DNA of 64,000 nt, taken from assembly GCF_025460805.1 (NCBI RefSeq), contig NZ_JAMXFJ010000002.1, positions 259,490 to 323,489 on the forward strand. Direction: 5' to 3'. This stretch comes from Microvirga sesbaniae (GTDB taxonomy: Bacteria > Pseudomonadota > Alphaproteobacteria > Rhizobiales > Beijerinckiaceae). This document shows positions 1 through 6,187 of the stretch, piece after piece. The translations under genes were made by a program, and so were the position numbers. The notes below the pieces were generated by a model. It had not been told where the DNA came from. It saw only the letters and a list, made by a program, of their open reading frames with translations, and did not search any database. Every line of letters starts with the position of its first letter. Position 1 is the stretch's first letter.

Positions 1-1
1 C

Positions 2-289
2 CTTGGCTCGATCAAGCGCATGATGATCGAGAAGATCAGCGGCAAAGTCGCCTATGCCGTGATGTCGTTCGGCGGCTTTCTCGGAATAGGTGAGGACGAG
101 CACACCATCCCGTGGAGCAAGCTCACCTATGACACAGGCTTGGGTGGCTACCGCACGGACATCACGGAAGAGCAGTTACGCGGAGCCCCGAGCTTCTACC
201 GAGATCGTGACGACTACGACTGGACGGACCGGGAGCGTGAGCGCGAGCTCCATGACTATTGGAGAACTCCTTACTATTGGGGCATATGA
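2..289 (+). CDS. PRC-barrel domain protein, C-terminal part (5' end outside window)
   Basis: The frame is open from the left edge, so the gene begins before the window; an internal ATG at 20 is probably not the start. The visible 95 residues read like the end of a PRC-barrel protein: a beta-rich stretch (KVAYAVMSFGGFLGIGED) then HTIPWSKLTYD, where a conserved Pro-Trp follows the barrel strands. The tail is rich in Asp, Arg and Tyr and ends YYWGI. PRC-barrel proteins of this short type are common in Rhizobiales and often stress-induced; their biochemical role is not settled. The family call comes from recognised pattern only. Confidence 0.7.
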   Translation, partial: LGSIKRMMIEKISGKVAYAVMSFGGFLGIGEDEHTIPWSKLTYDTGLGGYRTDITEEQLRGAPSFYRDRDDYDWTDRERERELHDYWRTPYYWGI

Positions 290-460
290 GTTTCCGGCCC
301 GATCAACACTCACGGTGCCGTCGATGGCCAGGGGAGCCCCAAGGCCCCTTTGGCGCGTATGAACGAGGGAACTGAGGAATGCCGGACAGTCCGAATCTGC
401 ATTCGGCTTCGGCGCTTCTCTTCGATCCCATCCACAAAGCTGCTGGAGGCCAAGGTCAAC

Positions 461-664
461 ATGACGAAGAACCCGTGGCTCAGCCTCTGGCTGAGTGCCG
501 CAAACACTTGGGCCGGTGCTGCCCGTGGTTTCTGGTCGGCGGAGATGCACCGTCAGCAGAGATCTATGCTGAACGACATGACGCGACCTAAGCCTCGGAC
601 GTCGGCGAAGACACGCTCATCCAAGAATGCCGCGACGGGAACTCGAAGGAAAGCCAAGGGCTGA
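461..664 (+). CDS. small basic hypothetical protein (67 aa)
   Basis: A 67-residue ORF with ATG at 461 and a GGAGG ribosome-binding site about 12 bases upstream (444-448). The N-terminal half is amphipathic and Trp-rich (NPWLSLWLSAANTWAG, then ARGFWSAEMHRQQ). The C-terminal half is strongly basic, rich in Lys, Arg, Ser and Thr, and ends in RRKAKG. That layout resembles small alphaproteobacterial proteins of phasin-like or nucleoid-associated flavour, but no function can be assigned. The frame stays open upstream to 350, but the part before 461 looks non-coding. It converges with the histidine kinase at 697. Confidence 0.5.
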   Translation: MTKNPWLSLWLSAANTWAGAARGFWSAEMHRQQRSMLNDMTRPKPRTSAKTRSSKNAATGTRRKAKG

Positions 665-696
665 CTCCGGCCATACCCTCGTCTTCAAAGTATGTC

Positions 697-1851
697 TCAG
701 TAGCCTGGAACAAGACGTTGCTCGACCAGTGGCGCATCCATCTGGAACTGCACTCCCTGCACGTCGTAAAGAATCTCAACGTCGGCATTGCATTGCATGG
801 GCAGGACCCGCTGTAACAGCGTCGAGCCAAAGCCTTGATGCTGCGGCTGGCTCACGGGTGGGCCGCCGAACTCTCTCCATTCCAGATGGAGCGTTCTGCC
901 CGTATTCGTTTCGACCACGTTCCAACGAACCTGGATGTACCCAGCCGGGACCGACAGCGCCCCGTGCCGGACGGCATTTGAGGTCAGTTCGTGCAGCGCC
1001 ATGCCAACCGGCACGGCGAGTTCCGCCGCCAACTCAAGGGGCGGACCAATTAGCATGAACCGAGGCACTCTGCTCTCAGTGAATGGCCTGAGTTCATTGA
1101 GGACGATCTCCCGCAGCGGGGCTGTCTGCCAGTAGCCCTCGGTCAGAAGATTGTGGGTTTTCGCCAGCGAGGTGATGCGATTGGCGAAGGAGCGATAGAA
1201 CTCTTCAAAGCTGCCCGCGGACCGGCCTGTCGCTCCAACGAGTGCCTGAACGGTCGCCAGGGTATTCTTCACCCGATGATGAAGCTCTCTGACGAGGAGA
1301 GACTGTCGTTTCTCGATCCGGCTGGCGACCTCCAACCGCTCGTCCCGCTCGGCTATGGCACGGCGCAAGTTCAGTTGTGACATCACCTGTTGAGCAAGCA
1401 ACCGGAGCGTGGCCGTTTGATCCTCAGTCAGGTCCCGTGGAGCATAGTCGAGCACACACAGCGCCCCCAGCGGATACCCATCGGGCGTCCTCAGCCCCGC
1501 GCCAGCATAGAACCGCAGACGCGGTTCCCCGGCGACGAGCGCATTATGAGCAAACCGGGGGTCTTCGCTCAGGTTTGGAACGATCATGGTTCCAGGCTCG
1601 AGCATGGCAGTGAGACAGATTGAACAATCCAGCGGCGCCTCTCGCACTCCAAGCCCCACCTCGGCCTTGAACCATTGTCTGCGCTCGTCGATGAGGCTGA
1701 TCATGGCGACCGGAGCCCGACAGTTACGGGCGGCAAGATGGACGAGACCATCGAACTCCGGCTCCGGCGGCGTATCGAGAATCCGATAGCTGCGCAGGGC
1801 TGCGAGCCGGTCACCCTCGTTCCAGTGCGGGGCCAATTTGTCGTTCAACAC
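697..1851 (-). CDS. GAF-domain HWE-family sensor histidine kinase
   Basis: 384 residues. Residues about 20-160 form a GAF domain, recognisable from ILDTPPEPEFDGL, CSICLTAM and LGALCVLD. A dimerisation/H-box follows with the phospho-acceptor His in RELHHRVKNTLATV (about H192), then an HWE-type ATPase domain with N-box ALHELTSNAVRHGAL and a late GFGSTLL glycine motif. There is no membrane segment, so it is a soluble kinase. HWE kinases commonly feed the PhyR-NepR-EcfG general stress response in alphaproteobacteria. Here it lies next to a broken response regulator and two NepR-like genes, so that is the likely pathway. A near-consensus EcfG-type promoter lies upstream at 1883-1907. Its signal is not evident from sequence. 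Confidence 0.85.
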   Translation of the reverse strand: MLNDKLAPHWNEGDRLAALRSYRILDTPPEPEFDGLVHLAARNCRAPVAMISLIDERRQWFKAEVGLGVREAPLDCSICLTAMLEPGTMIVPNLSEDPRFAHNALVAGEPRLRFYAGAGLRTPDGYPLGALCVLDYAPRDLTEDQTATLRLLAQQVMSQLNLRRAIAERDERLEVASRIEKRQSLLVRELHHRVKNTLATVQALVGATGRSAGSFEEFYRSFANRITSLAKTHNLLTEGYWQTAPLREIVLNELRPFTESRVPRFMLIGPPLELAAELAVPVGMALHELTSNAVRHGALSVPAGYIQVRWNVVETNTGRTLHLEWREFGGPPVSQPQHQGFGSTLLQRVLPMQCNADVEILYDVQGVQFQMDAPLVEQRLVPGY

Positions 1852-1882
1852 GGGGAGCTAACACCAACGTCACAGGAATGAA

Positions 1883-1907
1883 AACGGGCTCGGCGCGCTT
1901 GGGTTCA
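1883..1907 (-). promoter_or_regulatory. possible EcfG-type promoter for the HWE kinase
   Basis: On the minus strand the sequence reads TGAAC, 16 bases, CGTT, ending about 32 bases before the kinase start. The EcfG consensus is GGAAC-N16/17-CGTT, so this has one mismatch in the -35 element. It is supported only by its position and by the two similar motifs at 3985-4009 and 4068-4092. Confidence 0.3.
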
Positions 1908-1935
1908 GGCCAAATACCCTACTATTTCTGATAGT

Positions 1936-2310
1936 TTAGTTGCGGCCGAGGAGAAGCTGCTGCCGACAGACTGGTACGAGCATTGAGGGGAGAACGGGCT
2001 TCTCGTTCCCCGTGCTATGGCCGAACTCAGCCATTGGTGCTCGATCAGCCTCATAGCCTGAGGAGATTGTGAACCGGACCGCGCGGCTCCTTGGCTCCAG
2101 GGCAACCTCGCGGCAGGTGTCATCCTTCAGAGCGGCATCCAGGATTGCCGTGTCAGGCGTGGCCATACGACGTCAGTCGAGGGCGGCGGCAAAGGTCGTG
2201 GAGGGTCCGGCAACCCCATAGCCCGCTTCCTGTAACTCATCTTGGATGTAGAGTGCGGTCAGAGCTTCGTCCTCCAAAAGGAGAACAAGCGGTTTGCTGC
2301 CTGTGAGCCT
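1936..2310 (-). pseudogene. single-domain response regulator, broken by an in-frame TGA and lacking a start
   Basis: Reading leftwards, the frame encodes KPLVLLLEDEALTALY (acidic Glu-Asp pair), then DELQEAGYGVAGPST, then a TGA stop at 2175-2173. The same frame continues with MATPDTAILDAALKDD (phospho-acceptor Asp in AILDAAL), FTISSGYE (switch Ser/Thr) and NEKPVLP (conserved Lys), ending at TAA 1938-1936. Every receiver-domain landmark is present, so this was one protein of about 120 residues. The stop falls where related receivers often have Trp (TGG to TGA would be a single change). No ATG, GTG or TTG start is visible before the repeat that begins at 2311, so the 5' end also appears replaced. 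A sequencing error cannot be excluded for the stop alone. Confidence 0.75.
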
Positions 2311-2533
2311 AGCGCATCGTGCGGAAAAGTGGACTCGGTTTTCCGCTCCGAACGATGCGCCGCTTAAGGATGTGAGCATCGGAATCGATCCCAAAAGTGG
2401 GTCCACTTTTGGGTCCGATGCTCTAGCGCATCGTGCGGAAAAGTGGACTCGGCTTTTCGTCTCGAAAGGTGCGCCCTTCAAGGGGTTGAGCATCGGAATC
2501 GAAAGTGGGTTCACTTTTGGGTCCGATGTTCTA
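2311..2533. repeat. two tandem copies of a palindromic intergenic repeat (family A)
   Basis: Two units of about 110 bases sit head to tail (2311-2424 and 2425-2533). Each starts AGCGCATCGTGCGGAAAAGT and ends near GGGTCCGATGCTCT (GTT in the second copy). Each contains an inner inverted pair, CAAAAGTGG against CCACTTTTG, in the first copy. An inverted copy lies at 3091-3201 and shorter relatives at 10702, 14831, 29346, 29451 and 36744. They carry no gene; the open frame crossing them on the minus strand is repeat-derived. They abut the 5' end of the broken response regulator. Confidence 0.85.
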
Positions 2534-2619
2534 GCCATTATCCACAGGCTCTCTAAAATATGGTTAACGCTTCCTCAACGACCCGTTACATCTACTGGTG
2601 CGGTGATTTGGAGGCGGCA

Positions 2620-2844
2620 ATGGGAAGCAGCGTCGAGGGTGGAAGACGGGTTTCCATGATGTCGGATGAGGAGCTTCTGCGAACCATTGGTGAGGACCTG
2701 CGTAGCCTCTACACCGATATCATCCGCCAGCCACTCCCCGCGAAGATCGAAGCTGCTTTGACCCGCATTGATCGTGCACAGCGCTTGGCCGGGAACTTGG
2801 GCCGACCGGCAGCACGTTGGGCCAAGGCTCCCCTCACGTTCTAA
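2620..2844 (+). CDS. NepR-like anti-sigma factor, orphan copy
   Basis: A 74-residue protein from ATG 2620, chosen because GGAGG lies 6-7 bases upstream; ATGs at 2656 or 2659 are alternatives. The core LLRTIGEDLRSLYTDIIRQ followed by PLPAKIEAALTRID matches the NepR pattern (helix, I-G-x-x-L-R-x-x-Y, then PLP and a second helix). NepR proteins hold the EcfG sigma factor inactive until phosphorylated PhyR captures them. This copy stands alone on the opposite strand from the nepR-ecfG pair at 3945-3070, flanked by oppositely oriented repeats at 2311-2533 and 3091-3201. No EcfG-type promoter is visible upstream. Whether it is expressed is unknown. Confidence 0.65.
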   Translation: MGSSVEGGRRVSMMSDEELLRTIGEDLRSLYTDIIRQPLPAKIEAALTRIDRAQRLAGNLGRPAARWAKAPLTF

Positions 2845-3069
2845 GCCGTTGCCAAAACAGTGATAGCCGCGACGAGTGAGGCAGCAAGGACGCTGTACTC
2901 AGCCCATGTGCGCCATTGTGGTCTGCTGTGAAAATTCACTTCACCGAGCATTTCGCATCTCCGGACGTGCGACTCACTTCAACGATCTTTGTTCTTGTCT
3001 TGTTCTCATACAACGCCTTGGTATCCCGGATCAAGTGATCAGGAACATTTTCCATCTCGACACTGCGCT
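2845..3069. other. gene-free stretch between orphan nepR and ecfG remnant
   Basis: Roughly 225 bases with no convincing ORF, RBS or RNA gene on either strand. The long plus-strand frame across 2876-3406 runs through the repeat and antisense to the sigma-factor remnant and has no recognisable family features. Confidence 0.5.
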
Positions 3070-3719
3070 TCAGATTTTTGTGAGGGCCAGAGCATCGGAT
3101 CCAAAAGTGGACCCACGTTTGGATCCGATTCCGATGCTCATCCCCTTGAGTGACGCACCTTCGACTGCGAAAAACCGGGTCCACTTTTTCGCACGGCGCG
3201 CTATTCGTTTGACTGCCGGAGCCGCTTTGGTCCCATCATCAGGACACAGGTCGGCCTCACCCGTGAGGCCCAGAGCGCAAGCCAGCTTTGATCTTGCCCT
3301 GGCAACCCGATCTTTGACCGGGCCGACCACCACTTGGCACATTGCCCCAGCTTCCTCGTGGCTCAGTCCCTGTGCTGCAACCCATCGCGTCCCCAAGGCT
3401 GAGTGAAGGTCCTCGACGTCGCGCTGGCTCGGTTGGTCCGGATGCGTTTTGGGGCGCGCGGCGAGGGCTCCGTCTGGGTCTTACCAGCTCCCGCTTGTAT
3501 TTGCGGCACTCGGAGCGGAAGAGATTGCGCAGGATCGTGAACAGCCATGCATTGAGGTCCGCGCCGCGCTTGAATGTGTCGGCATTGGCCCAAGGGCGCA
3601 GGATGGTGTCCTGAACCAGGTCATCCGCACGATCTCGGTCACTCGTGAGAGGTGGCAAAGGTGCGTGGGCTCAGCATGGCGGCGAGGAGTTCGTCCCGCA
3701 GCGGTTCCTCAACACTCAT
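3070..3719 (-). pseudogene. EcfG-type ECF sigma factor, broken by two frameshifts
   Basis: Three frames on the minus strand each hold one part of an EcfG sigma factor. From ATG 3719 the first reads MSVEEPLRDELLAAML and stops at TGA 3641-3639. The second carries region 2 (SDRDRADDLVQDTILR, NAWLFTILRNLFRSECRK) to about 3490. The third continues with DPDGALAARPKTHPDQ and then region 4 (GLSHEEAGAMCQVVVG, KDRVARARSKL). About ten residues usually found before region 4 (LP-x-x-QREAL) also seem missing. The start overlaps the nepR stop by 11 bases, the usual nepR-ecfG arrangement. The 3' end runs into the repeat at 3091-3201. Two shifts plus a deletion argue against simple sequencing error. Confidence 0.75.
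3091..3201. repeat. palindromic repeat (family A), inverted relative to 2311-2533
   Basis: Starts AGCATCGGATCCAAAAGTGG and ends CGCACGGCGCGCT, the reverse orientation of the pair at 2311-2533. It overlaps the degenerate 3' end of the sigma-factor pseudogene, whose last frame is carried on into the repeat. Confidence 0.8.
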
Positions 3720-3945
3720 ACAGGAGCGTCTCCGGCCGTGCCTCGATCCGGTGGACCAGCCTCTCCAAACCTGGAGGAAGGGGTCGTTGGAGCACTTCGG
3801 CATACATCTCGCGCAAGGTCGCGCCGATCCGCTCCTGCGCCTCCGACTGTATGTCGGTCCAGAGGCCATCGCCTCGCCATGCATGAGGGATAATGATGAG
3901 GTGGCCTTCCGGCCAGTCCTCGGACTCTGCATGGCTCATGGACAT
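3709..3945 (-). CDS. nepR: NepR-family anti-sigma factor
   Basis: 78 residues, intact. The C-terminal half contains the NepR core ERIGATLREMYAEVLQRPLP followed by PGLERLVHRIEARP. The N-terminal part (MSMSHAESEDWPEGH) is variable, as in the family. NepR binds and silences the EcfG sigma factor; phosphorylated PhyR releases it. The stop overlaps the ATG of the sigma-factor remnant (ATGAGTGTTGA), which confirms a former nepR-ecfG operon. Because that sigma gene is broken, this NepR could only act on a sigma factor encoded elsewhere. A near-consensus EcfG promoter precedes it at 3985-4009. An alternative start (ATG 3939) is two codons in. Confidence 0.8.
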   Translation of the reverse strand: MSMSHAESEDWPEGHLIIIPHAWRGDGLWTDIQSEAQERIGATLREMYAEVLQRPLPPGLERLVHRIEARPETLLYEC

Positions 3946-3984
3946 TCCGAACCTGATCCCTCTCCTTCATTGAGGTGGGAAATC

Positions 3985-4009
3985 AACCAACAATTGGCTC
4001 TTCCGTTCC
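3985..4009 (-). promoter_or_regulatory. near-consensus EcfG-type promoter for nepR
   Basis: On the minus strand: GGAAC (4009-4005), 16 bases, then GGTT (3988-3985), one mismatch from the EcfG consensus GGAAC-N16/17-CGTT. The -10 element is about 40 bases from the nepR start. EcfG autoregulation of nepR-ecfG is well known in this class, so the placement fits. Confidence 0.5.
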
Positions 4010-4067
4010 AGCCGATTCCTTGGGATTCGTTAACTTGTGCTTATTTTTCGGTTGCAACAAAGTAGTA

Positions 4068-4092
4068 GGAACGGGAATAGCTTGGCCACGTT
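4068..4092 (+). promoter_or_regulatory. perfect EcfG-type promoter for the exported protein at 4118
   Basis: GGAAC at 4068-4072, a 16-base spacer, and CGTT at 4089-4092 match the EcfG consensus exactly. The -10 element lies 25 bases before ATG 4118, with AGGAGGT between. This predicts general-stress induction of the downstream gene by an EcfG sigma factor, presumably one encoded elsewhere because the local copy is broken. Confidence 0.65.
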
Positions 4093-4117
4093 GCTTCCTG
4101 CATCATAGGAGGTGGAC

Positions 4118-4735
4118 ATGCCAAAGCTCGGAATGCTGCTTGTAACCCCCGTAAAGCCTTGCAGCGCTCTGGCGGTGGCTCTGATCCTTCCGGTCATCAT
4201 CGGCAGCGTCCCCGCGCAAGCTCAAGGTCTCTTCGGCTTCCTACGAGCCCTGACCCAACCAGCTGCCCCGGCCCCGGCACCGCAGCCCTTCGAGTACCAG
4301 TCTGATCCCGCCCTTGAGCAGCCCCGGCGCAAAGCTCGACCGCGTCTGAAGCCTGTTGCTGTCGAGCAGCCAGAGATCAAAAAGCCAGTCGAGCCAAAAC
4401 CGGTGGGAGAAATTCCCAATCCTGTTCCGATGCTGCTGGCCGACAGCACCTTGCGCGCCGGTGACATGGTGATGTTTCCAGATGGGCTGCGCGTCTTCAC
4501 CGGTAAACCTGGTGGCTCCCACAATCTCACGGACTTCAAACCCTTAGCCCAGGCAGGCAAGCACCTTTCCCGTGCAACCCGCAAGCTTGTCGCCCATTTG
4601 CTTCCAGCAGAAAACATCGCATGGAACACGGATGCGGTCAGGTCTGGCAGCAAGCTCGCGGCCAACACGGATGATGTCATGATCACCGGAAGCGTGAACA
4701 GGCCCCCTCATCGCAAGGGATCAGGCTCGCGATAA
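4118..4735 (+). CDS. exported Pro/Lys-rich hypothetical protein, predicted general-stress gene
   Basis: 205 residues from ATG 4118, selected because AGGAGGT (4107-4113) sits just upstream; a GTG at 4112 is in frame but inside the RBS. An N-terminal signal peptide is clear: basic MPKLG, a hydrophobic core around ALAVALILPVIIGS, and a likely cleavage after AQA. Next comes a Pro/Ala-rich segment (APAPAPQPF) and a Lys/Pro/Glu-rich linker (EIKKPVEPKP). A more folded part follows (DMVMFPDGLRVFTGKPG) that recalls small periplasmic proteins. No family was recognised. The consensus EcfG promoter at 4068-4092 places it in the general stress response. Confidence 0.75.
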   Translation: MPKLGMLLVTPVKPCSALAVALILPVIIGSVPAQAQGLFGFLRALTQPAAPAPAPQPFEYQSDPALEQPRRKARPRLKPVAVEQPEIKKPVEPKPVGEIPNPVPMLLADSTLRAGDMVMFPDGLRVFTGKPGGSHNLTDFKPLAQAGKHLSRATRKLVAHLLPAENIAWNTDAVRSGSKLAANTDDVMITGSVNRPPHRKGSGSR

Positions 4736-4824
4736 TGCGACCTATCAGCTGATCGACAAACGGTTGCAGCCCGGGTCGAGAGGATGCTCGCAGCATATGT
4801 ATGCTCATTGCAGGAGTCGTTGCT

Positions 4825-5058
4825 ATGTTGCTCGAACTGGAGAAGGAGCAATTGGGCGTCCTGAGGAGGGCCCTTGAAGCAAGGATGCGTGACATGCAAC
4901 TGCGGCTGGGGGGCGACCCTGGCGATGAAGGCTTTCGGCGCGAAGCGACACTCACGACGCAGTTGCTTCGACGGGTTGAAGGGCTGGAACGACAGGCTGG
5001 CCACCGCGCTTGGAATATTGCGAGAATCGAGTCCGTGCCGGAAGAAGACGAGACCTGA
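4825..5058 (+). CDS. small coiled-coil hypothetical protein (77 aa)
   Basis: ATG 4825 is preceded by AGGAG at 4812-4816; an upstream in-frame ATG at 4801 lacks an RBS. The product is almost all charged helix: MLLELEKEQLGVLRRALEAR, then TLTTQLLRRVEGLERQAGH, with heptad-like Leu spacing, so a short coiled coil is likely. It ends EEDET. There is no signal peptide or membrane segment. Function unknown; it is the last gene of the stress-related cluster on this strand. Confidence 0.55.
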   Translation: MLLELEKEQLGVLRRALEARMRDMQLRLGGDPGDEGFRREATLTTQLLRRVEGLERQAGHRAWNIARIESVPEEDET

Positions 5059-5250
5059 GGATGAGGAGCCCACAGGTTCAGTCGTATCCTCTTATAGGAG
5101 GGGGAGAGGCGGAAATCGTCTTCCAGCAGCTCGATGAGCGTCGTAGGATAGTCACTCCTCGGCATTAAATGGGACCCGATCGCCAACCTATCAGACCGCC
5201 GCGCAGGCATGGTCTGCTCTGGATCGCTTCGAGCGACTGACGGTGACAAT

Positions 5251-6039
5251 ATGAGCGCGCCCATCCTTCATGAGAAAGACCAGGGCACCGGATCGCCGGT
5301 CTTGGTGTTGCTGCACTATTTCGCCGGCTCCCTACGGTCCTGGGCTCATGTGGCCGAGGATTTGTCGCGCGCATACAGGTGCCTGGAGATCGATCTTCCC
5401 GGCTTCGGCCGCTCGCCGCCGCTGCCTGCTTTCAGTGTGGATGCGGTCGGTGGAATGATCATGCAGCACATCGCAGGCCGCCGTCTTGGCTCCTATGTTA
5501 TCGTCGGCCATTCCATGGGCGGCAAGCTGGCGCTCGCCTGCGCGGCCGATCCACCTCCGGGTCTCGCCGGCGTGGTCCTTGTGGCTCCTTCACCACCCTC
5601 GCCTGAGCCGATGGCCGAAAGCGAGCGTGCGCGACTGCTGGCGACCCATGGCGACCGAGCCTCCGCGGAGCAAACCCTGCGCACGATCACGCGGCGGCCG
5701 ATCTCCGCGGCCTCGGCCGATATCTGCATAGCGGACAATCTGATGACCTCGGCCGAGGCTTGGCACTGGTGGCTCGCGCAGGGCAGTCGCGAGACCATCA
5801 CGGCTCAGGCTGAGCGGGTGGCCTGCCCGGTTCTGGTTATGGGCGGGAGCGAGGATCCCGTCATCTCGCCTGCCGTCATCACCGCCGAGGTCATGCCGCG
5901 GCTTGCCGGTGCCTCTCGGGTCGAAATTGCAGGCGCCGGGCATCTTCTTCCATTCGAGGCTGCAAAGGAAGTCGCAGACAACATCCGCATTTTCGTCAAA
6001 GAACGGTGCCCTGCCGCGACGATGAGAGGCACGTCGTAG
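5251..6039 (+). CDS. alpha/beta hydrolase
   Basis: 262 residues from ATG 5251; in-frame upstream codons from 5209 read as non-coding. The fold is clear: oxyanion region LLHYFAGSLRSW, LPGFGRSPP after strand 4, nucleophile elbow GHSMGG (catalytic Ser), acidic residue in GGSEDPV and catalytic His in GAGHLLPFE. It belongs to the large cytosolic family of esterases, lactonases and related hydrolases; the substrate cannot be read from sequence. It lies 148 bases upstream of the GH1-like gene on the same strand and could be co-transcribed with it, which would fit release of an acyl group from a glycoside, but this is only inference. Confidence 0.8.
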   Translation: MSAPILHEKDQGTGSPVLVLLHYFAGSLRSWAHVAEDLSRAYRCLEIDLPGFGRSPPLPAFSVDAVGGMIMQHIAGRRLGSYVIVGHSMGGKLALACAADPPPGLAGVVLVAPSPPSPEPMAESERARLLATHGDRASAEQTLRTITRRPISAASADICIADNLMTSAEAWHWWLAQGSRETITAQAERVACPVLVMGGSEDPVISPAVITAEVMPRLAGASRVEIAGAGHLLPFEAAKEVADNIRIFVKERCPAATMRGTS

Positions 6040-6187
6040 GAAAATAGGCCGGCAGACGCTCTGCATCTTTTCTGCGGCTGGTCGGCGCCCTATGCTTCCC
6101 TCAAAGGCCAGTTGATTTGTGTAGGCCGGGCCATCAGCCCGACCGCCTTGCTCAAGGGTGCCTGGTGGGCCCCGTTGGAGGCCCGAT

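Noticed and set aside
2876..3406. 176-residue plus-strand ORF across a repeat and the ecfG remnant
   Set aside because: Its sequence is repeat-derived in the middle and antisense to sigma-factor region 4 at the end.
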